From assembly GCF_002646595.1 (NCBI RefSeq), contig NZ_PDUD01000017.1:310001-374000 (forward strand): 64,000 nucleotides of DNA. The letters run 5' to 3'. Origin of the DNA: Flavilitoribacter nigricans DSM 23189 = NBRC 102662 (GTDB taxonomy: Bacteria > Bacteroidota > Bacteroidia > Chitinophagales > Saprospiraceae). The translations under genes were made by a program, and so were the position numbers. Within the stretch, counting starts at the first letter, position 1, and every line of letters starts with the position of its first letter. Below, piece by piece: positions 33,668 to 42,500 of the stretch. The notes beneath the pieces are model-generated. The model saw nothing but the letters and a program-made list of their open reading frames with translations. It did not search any database and had not been told where the DNA came from.

Positions 33668-33730
33668 AATGGTTGAATGGTCGCTATGATCTCCGTCGAA
33701 ACGGAAGGTCTTAGCAACCATCCAACCATT
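33668..33730. terminator. Long imperfect hairpin between convergent genes
   Basis: AATGGTTGAATGGTCGCTA (33668-33686) pairs with TAGCAACCATCCAACCATT (33712-33730) with two mismatches, and an inner TCCGT-CGAA-ACGGA hairpin caps it. It lies 51 bases after the epimerase stop and 138 before the end of the minus-strand OmpA gene. Bidirectional termination is plausible, though T-runs are short. Confidence 0.5.
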
Positions 33731-33868
33731 CATTTATTGGTGAAAAGGTTTGGTCGTGGCGGGCAGTTTTATAGGGTTTTGCCCGCTAGGGTTTGGTGTT
33801 TGGCTTATAGGTTAGTCTGTGGTTTTATTCGGTTTTCGGGGTGACGACTGCAAACCTATTTTTATTGA

Positions 33869-34540
33869 TTAATATTCAAGCTCACCGTTCTGTGCCTGTT
33901 CTTTTAGGTCTTCGTTGGCGTAGATAGCCACTTCTACCCGGCGGTTTTCGGCAGCTTCGGTATTATCTGTATTTACCGGTTGTTGCTCACCGTAACCTAC
34001 GGTCGTCAGACGGGTGCGGCTTACACCAAGAGTGGCCAGGTAGTCCGCAACGGACTGGGCACGTTTTTTCGAAAGGTCCAGGTTATAAGAATCCGTACCT
34101 TTACTATCGGTGTGACCTTCAATGGTCAGTTCGGTATCTCCGTACTCTTTCAGGGTCGTAGCCAGTTCCTGCAGATTGCTTTTGGTCGTGGCGGTCAGGG
34201 CGTAAGAATCGAATCCAAACAGAAGACCGGAGTCAAATGTCACGAGGATACCTTCACCTACCCGTACAACTTCGGCTCCCTCTACGGAGTCTTCAATCTC
34301 CTTGGCTTGCTTATCCATATATTTTCCGATCAGTGCACCGGCTGTACCACCGATAGCGGCACCGATGATCACTCCTACGGCAGTATTACCGGACTTTTTA
34401 CCGATAACTCCACCTACTACCCCACCGGCGGCTCCACCGATAGCGGCTCCTCTCGCGGATTTACTTGTATTACAGGCCGGAGCGATAATGATGATCAGAC
34501 TGAGTAACCAGATCCAGCTGGTTTTAGCTATTAATTTCAT
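33869..34540 (-). CDS. OmpA-family lipoprotein with glycine-zipper segment
   Basis: 223 residues. A leader with lipobox (IIAPACNTS, Cys23) anchors it in a membrane. Residues ~29-72 form a glycine zipper (GGAAGGVVGGVIGKKSG, AIGGTAGALIGKYMD), a short membrane-active helix pair often seen in Bacteroidota lipoproteins. The C-terminal OmpA domain (about 95-205) has ITFDSGLLFGFDSYAL-like strands, the peptidoglycan motif LTIEGHTDSKGTDSYNLDLS, KKRAQSVADYLATLGV and the final NRRVEVAI. It should link the envelope to peptidoglycan. No partner gene is adjacent; it converges on the epimerase gene. Confidence 0.88.
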   Translation of the reverse strand: MKLIAKTSWIWLLSLIIIIAPACNTSKSARGAAIGGAAGGVVGGVIGKKSGNTAVGVIIGAAIGGTAGALIGKYMDKQAKEIEDSVEGAEVVRVGEGILVTFDSGLLFGFDSYALTATTKSNLQELATTLKEYGDTELTIEGHTDSKGTDSYNLDLSKKRAQSVADYLATLGVSRTRLTTVGYGEQQPVNTDNTEAAENRRVEVAIYANEDLKEQAQNGELEY

Positions 34541-34861
34541 GGTTTTGATATTTGGTTAAATGGTACCGGCGCTCAATAGTAAGGGCCGGGGTTAATAAAG
34601 CTTATAGCGTGTTTATGTGTTACAATTCAGAAACAACAATCCAATTTTCCATGTTCGGTACAACTCAAAATATATCCTTTTAGCAACTCACTATCAAGGC
34701 TTTATGGCCGTCTAATTTTCGCCTTGCCGGCCGTCTGCAAGTTCTGCCACTCACAATAACAATGCTTGGCCCTCCCCGACCCGGTCAATAATTTTAGCGG
34801 TGATATTTTTTCCGAAGCCATAAATTTTCTAACTAGCGGTTTTTCCACAAAACCGAACGGT

Positions 34862-36136
34862 TTGATCACTTTCCTGTACACTCTGGGGATCTATCTGTAT
34901 ACTGCGGGAATCCGGCTGGCGGCCATCTGGAATGAGAAAGCCCGGCAGTGGATCAGCGGCCGGCAACGGATCTGGCAACAGCTCGAAACCTTTAAGGCCA
35001 CAGCGCCGGAGGGCGTACCGAGGATCTGGATCCACTGTGCCTCCCTGGGCGAATTTGAACAGGGACGTCCGTTGATCGAGAAGATCAAAGCCCGTCATCC
35101 GGAAGTACAGCTCATACTGACCTTCTTCTCTCCTTCCGGTTATGAGATCCGGAAAAATTACCCGCAAGCCGATCTGATCTGTTACCTACCCGTCGATACA
35201 CCGGGCCGGACCCGGCGATTTGTGCAGGAATTGCGTCCGGACCTCGCCATATTCGTCAAATATGAGTTTTGGTACCACCATCTGCACGCCTTGGACCGGG
35301 CAGGAATCCCCACCTTACTTATTTCCGCTATTTTCCGCCCCTCGCAGATCTTTTTCAGATCTTACGGTTTTTGGTATCGTCGACTGCTGACACATTTCCG
35401 GCACATCTTCACCCAGGATAGCAACTCGGGACAACTCCTGCAAAGTATCGGGGTGCAGCATTTCAGCCGGGCCGGCGACACCCGGGTTGATCGCGTGTTA
35501 CAGCTCCGGGAACAGGCTCCGACATTTCCCGAGATCGCCCGCTTCAGGGGCGATGCGCCCGTATGGATCGCCGGCAGTAGCTGGCCGGTGGACGAAGCCC
35601 TGCTTTTCCCCTTCTGGGAAGCGACCTTACCGGCCAACTGGAAACTGATTATCGCTCCCCACGACATCGCTGCGGACCACATCGAACAGATCGAACAAAA
35701 CTGTAAATGGCCCAGCGTACGCTACAGCCAACTCGGCGAAACGGAAACGGCGGCCCGGGTATTGATCATCGATAATATCGGTATGCTTTCCGCACTTTAC
35801 CAGTACGGTCGGATTGCCTATATCGGCGGTGGTTTTGGGAAGGCCATCCACAATCTGCTGGAGCCGATCGCCTTTGGATTGCCGGTACTCTTCGGCCCCA
35901 AACACGAAAAATTTCAGGAAGCGCTGGCTCTGAAACGATCCGGCGGTGGTTTCGCCATCGAGGGCCGGGAAGATCTGGATGCGGCCTTTGAACAACTCCG
36001 GCAGGATGACGCCTACGCGGAGGCCTCCCGGCAGGCACTGGCTTATCTGCAGGAGAATCAGGGTAGTACCGATAAGATCCTCCAGTATCTGGACACTCAC
36101 TTTCCAACCCTGTTCGAGCCGCGCGCATCACACTGA
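34862..36136 (+). CDS. waaA: 3-deoxy-D-manno-octulosonic acid (Kdo) transferase
   Basis: 424 residues if translation begins at TTG 34862 (LITFLYTLGIYLYTAGIRLA), which fits the family length and its N-terminal membrane helix. A TTG at 34766 would add 32 residues; no ATG is in frame, so the start is uncertain. The enzyme (GT30) adds Kdo to lipid A at the inner face of the inner membrane. Signatures: WIHCASLGEFEQGRPLIEKI with the catalytic base at E64, LTFFSPSGYEIRKNY, the PDLAIFVKYEFWYHHL stretch, then GSSWPVDEALL, YIGGGFGKAIHNLLEP and GPKHEKFQEA, which bind CMP-Kdo. A heptose kinase gene follows after 107 bases, consistent with lipopolysaccharide core synthesis. Confidence 0.92.
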   Translation: MITFLYTLGIYLYTAGIRLAAIWNEKARQWISGRQRIWQQLETFKATAPEGVPRIWIHCASLGEFEQGRPLIEKIKARHPEVQLILTFFSPSGYEIRKNYPQADLICYLPVDTPGRTRRFVQELRPDLAIFVKYEFWYHHLHALDRAGIPTLLISAIFRPSQIFFRSYGFWYRRLLTHFRHIFTQDSNSGQLLQSIGVQHFSRAGDTRVDRVLQLREQAPTFPEIARFRGDAPVWIAGSSWPVDEALLFPFWEATLPANWKLIIAPHDIAADHIEQIEQNCKWPSVRYSQLGETETAARVLIIDNIGMLSALYQYGRIAYIGGGFGKAIHNLLEPIAFGLPVLFGPKHEKFQEALALKRSGGGFAIEGREDLDAAFEQLRQDDAYAEASRQALAYLQENQGSTDKILQYLDTHFPTLFEPRASH

Positions 36137-36231
36137 CCCGGGCATCCGGTCCGGAATAGCCACATTTCCCCGGGAACAGGGTCACTTATAAATTATTACC
36201 GGAAAATTACCGTTCTAAGCGGCCTCAACCC

Positions 36232-36239
36232 TACTTTTG
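36232..36239 (+). promoter_or_regulatory. -7 element (TACTTTTG) directly before the heptose kinase start
   Basis: A perfect TAnnTTTG box ends five bases before ATG 36244, so transcription would start at or very near the initiation codon. That predicts a leaderless or nearly leaderless mRNA. The sequence GCGGCATG after the box resembles the GCGCCATG after the box of ccmB. Confidence 0.45.
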
Positions 36240-36243
36240 CGGC

Positions 36244-37230
36244 ATGGACCAAATTGCCAATACATTCGAGGCATTTAACCGACTACGGGTGCTGATCATC
36301 GGGGATGTAATGATCGACCGCTACCTGCGTGGCCGGGTACAGCGCATTTCTCCCGAAGCACCGGTCCCCGTGGTGCAGTGGCAGGATAACGAAGACCGGC
36401 TGGGCGGAGCGGCCAATGTTGCCCTCAACATCAAAGCGATGGGAGCGACGCCCTATCTGTTCAGCGTCATCGGCAAAGATGATAACCAACACAGCTTCCT
36501 GACGGAAATGCAGCAAAACGGACTGGACGATCGCGGGATCATCCTATCCGGCGAGCGGGTCACCACGGTAAAGACCCGCGTGATCGCGCAGAACCAGCAC
36601 CTCCTGCGGGTGGATAAGGAGGATACGCACGATCTGAGCGAAAAGGAAGCCGATCATTTACTCGCCCGCCTGACCGATTGTCTGGAAGAATTCCCGATAG
36701 ACGTCATTATCTTTCAGGATTATAATAAAGGTGTACTGCGACCGGACCTGATCCGGACCGTGATCGACCTGGCGGAAAAACGGCAGATCCCCACCGTAGT
36801 GGATCCGAAGTTTAAAAATTTCTGGAACTACCGGAATGTGACCCTCTTCAAGCCCAATTTGCGGGAGATCCAGGATCAGCTCAGCTTCCGGGTAGCCCCC
36901 GAGGCGGACTCCCTGCTCACCGCAGCCCGGGTTATCCGGGAACGCCTCAACAACCGGATCAGTCTGGTGACCCTTTCGGATAAAGGTCTGTTTGCCGAAC
37001 AGAATGGTCAATACCATCTGCTGCCTACACAGGCCCGCAATATAGCGGATGTGTGCGGCGCCGGAGATACGGTGATCAGTGTGGTATCGCTGGGTCTGGC
37101 ATTGGGACTACCGCTGGAAGAGATCGGTCAGCTCGCCAATCTGGCCGGGGGGCAGGTGTGTGAAAAGGTCGGTGTGGTACCGGTGGATAAGGCCCAGTTG
37201 CAACGGGAATTCGCAAATTTGGCAGTGTGA
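36244..37230 (+). CDS. rfaE1: D-glycero-beta-D-manno-heptose-7-phosphate kinase (RfaE/HldE kinase domain)
   Basis: 328 residues, a PfkB/ribokinase-type sugar kinase. It phosphorylates heptose 7-phosphate on the way to ADP-heptose for lipopolysaccharide core. Signatures: VLIIGDVMIDRYLRGRVQRI, SPEAPVPVVQ, LGGAANVALNIKAMGA near the sugar site, VVDPKFKNFWNY.. LFKPNLREIQ, and the PfkB motif CGAGDTVISVVSLGLALG with the catalytic Asp. It ends after the kinase domain, so the cytidylyl/adenylyl-transferase half found in E. coli HldE must be encoded elsewhere, which is usual in Bacteroidota. It follows the Kdo transferase gene, in the same direction. Confidence 0.93.
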   Translation: MDQIANTFEAFNRLRVLIIGDVMIDRYLRGRVQRISPEAPVPVVQWQDNEDRLGGAANVALNIKAMGATPYLFSVIGKDDNQHSFLTEMQQNGLDDRGIILSGERVTTVKTRVIAQNQHLLRVDKEDTHDLSEKEADHLLARLTDCLEEFPIDVIIFQDYNKGVLRPDLIRTVIDLAEKRQIPTVVDPKFKNFWNYRNVTLFKPNLREIQDQLSFRVAPEADSLLTAARVIRERLNNRISLVTLSDKGLFAEQNGQYHLLPTQARNIADVCGAGDTVISVVSLGLALGLPLEEIGQLANLAGGQVCEKVGVVPVDKAQLQREFANLAV

Positions 37231-37438
37231 TCGGGACCGGCATTCTATTTTCGCCGAACCGATCCGTGATTATGGCTATTTTTCAATGCAACCACCTATT
37301 CCTTCCAAAATGGCCTTATTTTACGGGGCTGATCGGGAATTACAGCCGAAATGGTCAATTTGCCGGAGCGCAGGGGCAACCTCCGGGAATACCCTTCGGA
37401 TTAATCCTGCTTTACCCGATACGAGCTATTGAAAAAAC

Positions 37439-37468
37439 TTGTACTTATTCATAAATTTTGTAATTTTC
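37439..37468 (+). promoter_or_regulatory. Promoter of the T9SS protein gene at 37628
   Basis: TTG at 37439-37441, a 19-base spacer and TAATTTTC at 37461-37468 match the -33/-7 pattern (TTG-N19-TAnnTTTG) with one change. The leader would be about 155 bases and is AT-rich. It is the only feature seen in the gap 37231-37627. Confidence 0.6.
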
Positions 37469-37627
37469 GCGACTCTTTCCTCCTTAACTGGAATGGATTT
37501 ATTACTAGGCCCTTAATTTTATTTTTTCGCTTTCATCTCCAATGTTGATAATTTCCTGGTTCAAAGTATGCTCAATGAGTTAAGTACGACATTAACTTTA
37601 AACCTTTTTTTCATAAAAATAGAATTT

Positions 37628-39379
37628 ATGCAGTCCAAACTTTTTACCCAAATTACGTTGCTGCTGCTGACGTTGGGCAGTCTCCCGATGGTAGCTCAGA
37701 CGCCGTTTTTCACCTATGATTTCTCCGACGAAACAGCCTCCTTATCCGACTGGACCGGCGGCGGAGAAAACGAAGGTACCGAAACCTGGAAATGGAGTGC
37801 GGATCCGTCCAGAGGTGGCTTCCTCAATTTCGCTGCCCCAACTGCCTCCAACGGATATCTTTACTTCGACTCTGACGCCAACGGCCTGAACGAACACGCC
37901 GTAACCCTGACCTCCCCGATCATCGATTGCTCCGGTCAAAACCAGGTTTTCCTGGAAATGTACACCCAATACGTATTCTACATCAACGACTTCAGTACGG
38001 TAGAATTGGGCGTAAGTGTTGACGGCGGCGATTTCGTTTACCAGGATATCCTGGAAGAAGTAGAGGCCGGCAACGTATTCGTAACCGGCCAACGCGTGGT
38101 CGCTGAGATACCCGACGCCATCAATCAATCAAATGTTCAAATTCAAATAAAGTGGACTGGCTTTTTCGAATATTTCCTGCATATTGATGATGTTGCTTTG
38201 TATAACACCGCACCGATCCTGGCCAATGACCTGGCCATCCGGGACGTTCGCCACCCATCGGCTTATACGACTCCTCTGTCCCAGGTTGACTCTATGTTCT
38301 TCCTGGGTATTGCGGAGAATATCGGTGCAGATCCTCAGACCAACACGCACCTGCGCCTGACTATTCTGGACCCGGAGCAAAACCAGGTTTTCCAGGATTC
38401 TTCCGATAAGACGGATATGCTGGCGGCCGGGGCGCTGGATACCCTGATCATTGAACAGGGTTTCGTACCCGAGGCGATCGGTAACTATTTCGTATTCGAA
38501 TCGGTAGTTGCCGACGAGGATGATGACTTCACCGGAAACAACCGCGAGATCTTCACCTTTGAAGTATCCGAAGACGAATTCGCAGTGGACGACGGCGACC
38601 TCCAGAACGTGGCGGCTCCTGCGGAATTGAACGGCGACTTCTGGGAAGGAGGTAACCTCTACTATGTACCCAACGGTGCGGGTTACGAAGCCCACGAAGC
38701 CCGTTTTTCGGTATGGAGTAGCGGCCAGACCCACATCGGAAAGACGGCCACCATTCTGCTTTACAAAGTAGCCGAAGACGATGAGCCCGGTTTCACCAAT
38801 AGCGATGTGGAACTGGTAGCCTTCTCCTCTTATACCTTCCAGGAAGCGGATGAGAACTTCGAACTGATCAATGCACCTATTTATCAGGACGACGGTTTCA
38901 CACAGGGCGTAGCGCTGGAGGATTCCACCGATTACATTTTGCTGATCTCTCTGCCGGAAGATATTGCTATCCCTTACACTTACCGGAACGTGATCTATGA
39001 TGTTTCTTCCGTGGTTCGGAACGGAACGGACTGGTTCCTCGGCGGTTTCACCGGTCCTATTGCCCTGGTGGTACGTTTGGGTATCCGCGAAGCCGAAGAT
39101 CCCAACGCCGTGCAGGAACCGGAACTGGCCGACAGCCGCATCAGTTCCTTCCCCAACCCGGCGCGGGATTTCTACCGGATCAACCTCGACCTGGAAAACA
39201 GCTCAGCCGTTCAGCTGCAGTTGATGAGCATTTCCGGACAGATCGTCATGCAACGCGAATACGCTGCAATACAGCAGGATCGCATTGATCTGGATGTCAG
39301 CGATTTGCCGGCCGGTGCCTACCTGGTTAAAATTCGCACCGAAGAGGGTGTAAAAACCCTGAAGCTGACCAAACAATAG
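37628..39379 (+). CDS. T9SS-sorted secreted protein with choice-of-anchor-J/MAM-like domain
   Basis: 583 residues from ATG at 37628 (signal peptide MQSKLFTQITLLLLTLGSLP ending VAQ); the frame extends to 37568 but without signal character. Residues ~25-200 form a jelly-roll of the choice-of-anchor/MAM type (FFTYDFSDETASLSDWTGGG, YLYFDSDANGLNEHAVTLTS, IDDVALYN). A middle part (~200-490) has CARDB-like strands and an Asp-rich stretch. The last ~80 residues are a T9SS type A sorting domain (ISSFPNPARDFYRINLDLEN .. AYLVKIRTEEGVKTLKLTKQ). It is probably cell-surface or secreted; no catalytic motif was found. A clear promoter lies upstream and an inverted repeat downstream. Confidence 0.88.
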   Translation: MQSKLFTQITLLLLTLGSLPMVAQTPFFTYDFSDETASLSDWTGGGENEGTETWKWSADPSRGGFLNFAAPTASNGYLYFDSDANGLNEHAVTLTSPIIDCSGQNQVFLEMYTQYVFYINDFSTVELGVSVDGGDFVYQDILEEVEAGNVFVTGQRVVAEIPDAINQSNVQIQIKWTGFFEYFLHIDDVALYNTAPILANDLAIRDVRHPSAYTTPLSQVDSMFFLGIAENIGADPQTNTHLRLTILDPEQNQVFQDSSDKTDMLAAGALDTLIIEQGFVPEAIGNYFVFESVVADEDDDFTGNNREIFTFEVSEDEFAVDDGDLQNVAAPAELNGDFWEGGNLYYVPNGAGYEAHEARFSVWSSGQTHIGKTATILLYKVAEDDEPGFTNSDVELVAFSSYTFQEADENFELINAPIYQDDGFTQGVALEDSTDYILLISLPEDIAIPYTYRNVIYDVSSVVRNGTDWFLGGFTGPIALVVRLGIREAEDPNAVQEPELADSRISSFPNPARDFYRINLDLENSSAVQLQLMSISGQIVMQREYAAIQQDRIDLDVSDLPAGAYLVKIRTEEGVKTLKLTKQ

Positions 39380-39439
39380 ATCCGGTGACCACGGACGGCT
39401 GAGTATCCGTCCGGTACCGCTGATCTGTAGCATAAATTG

Positions 39440-39509
39440 AAGCCGCGAAGGGCACGAATGTGTACGATTAAATTTATTTTTTCGTAAAAATTCGTGTTCT
39501 TCGTGGCTT
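39440..39509. repeat. 70-base inverted-repeat element (CCGCGAAGGGCACGAA type)
   Basis: AAGCCGCGAAGGGCACGAAT (39440-39459) pairs with ATTCGTGTTCTTCGTGGCTT (39490-39509), 17 of 20 positions. It lies between the T9SS gene and the PLP lyase. The arm shares CCGCGAAGG with the 165-bp element at 11906-12070. Confidence 0.55.
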
Positions 39510-39571
39510 TGTAATTTATACCTCCTCCGAAATCTAGACTTCGGACCGTCGGTACCTGAAAATAGAAACGC

Positions 39572-40738
39572 ATGAAAGAAGATCTGAGCTATATCCTGAA
39601 CCACCTGGGCGAGGACCGCGAAAAGTATTTCAATGCCGTTTCGCCGCCCGTCATTCAGACCAGCAATTTCTGTTTTCGGGACCTGCAGCAGTTCCGACAA
39701 GCCTTTACGGACGAACTGGAGCATCATATCTATACCCGGGGCAATAACCCCACCGTCGCGATCCTGCGGAAAAAACTGGCGGCCCTTGAAGGCGCGGAAG
39801 ATGCTCTGGTGTTGTCCAGCGGCAGCGGAGCGATCGCCGCAGCGGTGATCTCTCAGGTCAAAGCCGGTGATCACATCGTTTGCGTTCAGTCGCCGTACTC
39901 CTGGACCCAGGCGCTACTCACCAAACTGTTGGCCCGATTCGGAGTCACACACACTTTCGTAGACGGCAAAAGTATGGAAGCGATCACCCAGGCCCTGCAG
40001 CCCAATACCCGGATGCTGTACCTGGAAAGTCCCAGTTCACTGACTTTCGAACTTCAGGACCTGCAGGCCTGCGCCCAGCTCGCCAAAGAACGGGGTCTGG
40101 TGACGATTATCGACAACAGTTACTCCTCGCCGCTCTTTCAGAATCCCATTCGCCACGGGATCGATATCGTGGTGCATTCCGGCACTAAGTACCTGAATGG
40201 TCACAGCGATGTGGTGATGGGCGTGATCTGCAGTTCGCGGGAGATCATCAAAAAAATATTCGAATCGGAACTGATGACCCTGGGGGCGATCCTCCAGGCC
40301 CACGATGCAGCGCTGGCCATTCGCGGACTGCGTACCCTGGAGTTGCGTCTGCGCCGTTGCGATGAGAGCGCACGTCTGATCGCTTCCCGGCTCGCTGCAC
40401 ATCCCAAAGTGGAGCGGGTTACCCATCCCCTTCTACCGGGGCATCCCCAATACGAACTGGCCAGGAAGCAGATGAGCGGTACCGGTGGTTTGTTTTCCGC
40501 TTATTTTAAAGTGGATGAACGCGAGAAAATGGAAGCTTTTGTTCAGGAACTGAAACACTTCCTGCTGGCGGTTTCCTGGGGAGGGCACGAGTCACTGATC
40601 CTGCCCAGCGTCGGCTTCTATAACATTCCCGGAAGGCAGGATACGCACGTCGACTGGAAACTGGTCCGTTTCTACATCGGTCTGGAAGATCCCGAATGGC
40701 TCTGGGCGGACCTGGAAAATGGCTTAAAAATATTGTAA
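39572..40738 (+). CDS. Cys/Met metabolism PLP-dependent enzyme (cystathionine beta-lyase-like)
   Basis: 388 residues of the trans-sulfuration fold-type-I family. PLP contacts: YTRGNNPTVAILRKKLAALE, SSGSGAIAAAVISQVKAGDH, the DNSYSSPLFQNPI segment with the pyridine-binding Asp, and the internal-aldimine lysine in VHSGTKYLNGHSDVVMG (K206). The C-terminal domain (GGLFSAYFKV .. SWGGHESLILP .. VRFYIGLEDPEWLWADL) is typical. The SWGGxESL motif and DxxYSxP variants occur in cystathionine beta-lyases and gamma-synthase/lyases alike, so the exact reaction is not decided; beta-lyase is the first guess. It is cytoplasmic, with no sulfur-amino-acid gene beside it. Confidence 0.9.
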   Translation: MKEDLSYILNHLGEDREKYFNAVSPPVIQTSNFCFRDLQQFRQAFTDELEHHIYTRGNNPTVAILRKKLAALEGAEDALVLSSGSGAIAAAVISQVKAGDHIVCVQSPYSWTQALLTKLLARFGVTHTFVDGKSMEAITQALQPNTRMLYLESPSSLTFELQDLQACAQLAKERGLVTIIDNSYSSPLFQNPIRHGIDIVVHSGTKYLNGHSDVVMGVICSSREIIKKIFESELMTLGAILQAHDAALAIRGLRTLELRLRRCDESARLIASRLAAHPKVERVTHPLLPGHPQYELARKQMSGTGGLFSAYFKVDEREKMEAFVQELKHFLLAVSWGGHESLILPSVGFYNIPGRQDTHVDWKLVRFYIGLEDPEWLWADLENGLKIL

Positions 40739-41096
40739 AAAATTTACACATCCCTAAAAAACTAGTAGCCAGTGACTTAAGGATATAAAGTTTGAAAATA
40801 GGGGCCAAATTAAACGTTAAACCAGATAGTAGATTTTTAAAATATTATAATATCTTATAACTTTATATTTAGAAATATACCAATCCCATATTTACATATC
40901 CTATAGCAATAACCATAAAGGACTCAAAATTCACTAGCTTTATTTCCCCCAGGGGACATTTAAGATTATAAATCCACTCACCCGGTATTTCACGGGAATT
41001 ATAATCCTCACGAATTCAGCATACGCCATCAATCTTACTTTTGCAAGCGCAAAAGCTGTATTAATATTGCAATTTATTTAACCAAAACCTGCTTAA
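40739..41096 (+). promoter_or_regulatory. AT-rich gap with -7 box (TACTTTTG at 41036-41043)
   Basis: This 358-base stretch is far AT-richer than the flanking genes. A perfect TAnnTTTG at 41036-41043 would start transcription near 41047, giving a 50-base leader for the gene at 41097; no TTG is found at the matching distance. I see no hairpin, repeat or coding frame in the rest. Confidence 0.5.
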
Positions 41097-41852
41097 ATGA
41101 TCCGTATTACCCCCCTGTTGCTTCTCCTTTGGATGAGCACGACGGTCATCGCACAGAAAGCTTTAACCACCAAAAGCGGATGGGCCTACGAGGTCGTTAC
41201 GCCGGGCCGTGGTAATTTTCTGGACCTGAACAAAGGTATTGAGACACACAACCAACTGGTAGATGCCGATAACAATGTATTGGTTTCGACCTACGCCGTT
41301 GGGATCCCCGATTATCAGTTGATCTCCGACCTCAGCGGACCCTTCCAATCCGCCTGCGAGGTAATGAAAGCCGGCGGGCATTACAAATTCTTTATTCCCG
41401 TAGCGGATTTTCGGGCCACCATTAAGGGCGGCGCCAAACTCAAGCTACCCGGAGATTTCGTCGTCTGGGAAGTAGAGTTGTTGCGGGTTTTACCGCCGCT
41501 GCCGGATATCGCCAAGCGAATTAAAACCTCCATCCAGAGTGGAGGCGTGGATGCCGCTTTCCAGGAATTCAAAAGCCTGAGTACCTCCTCCAACAGCGGG
41601 GTATACTTCGGCGAGTGGGAAGTAAATGAGGTGGGATACCTTTTTCTCAACCACAATAAAGTGGACGAAGCCATTTCGGTATTTGATTTTAATGTACAAA
41701 GGCACCCGCAATCCGCCAACGCCCACGACAGTCTGGCGGAAGCTTATCTGAAGGTCGGCAAAAAGGATATGGCTATCCGCCATTACCGATGGTCCCTGGA
41801 GCTTAATCCGAGTAACGCCAATGCCCGAAAGGTACTGGCCGATATAGAATAA
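41097..41852 (+). CDS. Secreted FKBP-like protein with C-terminal TPR
   Basis: 251 residues with a signal peptide ending VIAQ. Residues ~25-130 look like a degenerate FKBP-type peptidyl-prolyl isomerase: QLVDADNNVLVSTYAVGIPD, FQSACEVMKAGGHYKFFIP and GDFVVWEVELLRV follow the order of FKBP strands, but the active-site Asp/Phe/Trp set is not convincing. Residues ~185-250 form TPR units (HNKVDEAISVFDFNVQRHPQ, GKKDMAIRHYRWSLELNPSN). The protein is probably periplasmic or envelope-associated, as a chaperone or scaffold. It is convergent with a small gene, with a strong terminator between them. Confidence 0.7.
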   Translation: MIRITPLLLLLWMSTTVIAQKALTTKSGWAYEVVTPGRGNFLDLNKGIETHNQLVDADNNVLVSTYAVGIPDYQLISDLSGPFQSACEVMKAGGHYKFFIPVADFRATIKGGAKLKLPGDFVVWEVELLRVLPPLPDIAKRIKTSIQSGGVDAAFQEFKSLSTSSNSGVYFGEWEVNEVGYLFLNHNKVDEAISVFDFNVQRHPQSANAHDSLAEAYLKVGKKDMAIRHYRWSLELNPSNANARKVLADIE

Positions 41853-41926
41853 GATCACCTACGGGTGCATAGGTAGATTTTGGTTGATCCCCTGCTACCT
41901 CCGGAAAAATAACTGAACCAAAAAAC

Positions 41927-41972
41927 AAAGGCATTGCCGACGATCTTTCGATCCCTGGCAATGCCTTTTTTT
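41927..41972. terminator. Bidirectional intrinsic terminator
   Basis: AAAGGCATTGCC (41927-41938) is perfectly mirrored at 41957-41968 with an 18-base loop. T-runs follow on the plus strand (seven T's), and on the minus strand TTTGTTTTTTGG follows, so it can serve both convergent genes. Confidence 0.8.
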
Positions 41973-42031
41973 GATGCCGGAAGTTACCGGCCGCTTCCGA
42001 AGCGATTGACCGAAGCGATCGTGCCTCCGGA

Positions 42032-42343
42032 TCAGTTATTATTTTTCTTGGCCCGCTTGATATTGCGGCTGGCTTTGTTCTGGCGAGCGTGCAGTTTTGC
42101 TCTTTCTTTTTTGGTTACTTCGCCGTCGGCTTTGGCTCTTTTCTTGGACCGGTTGATCCGTTTTTGCTGGCGTTCCAGACGAACGGCTTCCTTCTTACTC
42201 ACTTCGCCGTCCTTGGCTCCTTTAATGATCCGTTTTTGCTGATTTACCTGGCGGTCGGCTACTTTGGGGGTGGCCGTCTGGGCGCTTGCCGCCATGGCGA
42301 ATAATACGAATACGAGGCCAAGGAACAATTTTTGAATCTTCAT
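42032..42343 (-). CDS. Small exported Lys/Arg-rich protein with two internal repeats
   Basis: 103 residues with a Sec signal peptide ending ASAQ. The mature part is very basic and holds two similar units: KDGEVSKKEAVRLERQQKRI and ADGEVTKKERAKLHARQNKA, each followed by an R/K-rich helix. The DGEV(S/T)KKE motif is reminiscent of an EF-hand-like acidic turn, yet a calcium site is not proved. Short proteins of this shape are common in Bacteroidota, with no assigned role to my knowledge. Location should be periplasmic. It shares a bidirectional terminator with the convergent FKBP/TPR gene. Confidence 0.75.
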   Translation of the reverse strand: MKIQKLFLGLVFVLFAMAASAQTATPKVADRQVNQQKRIIKGAKDGEVSKKEAVRLERQQKRINRSKKRAKADGEVTKKERAKLHARQNKASRNIKRAKKNNN

Positions 42344-42446
42344 GATTTAATAGTTTTAGTTTTCAAATTTGCAGATTAGACTTTTCCAAATAGAAAAGGT
42401 TTAATTGCTTTTACGGCTAATTAGCCCGCCGAACACCTGTCGGTAT

Positions 42447-42477
42447 TTGATATATGACAGCTTTTTGGTTACTTTAC
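42447..42477 (+). promoter_or_regulatory. Promoter of the OmpA coiled-coil gene
   Basis: TTG at 42447-42449, a 20-base spacer and TACTTTAC at 42470-42477 (six of eight consensus positions). It lies 23 bases upstream of ATG 42501. Confidence 0.5.
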
Positions 42478-42500
42478 GGAAACAAAAAACCCATTGAATC

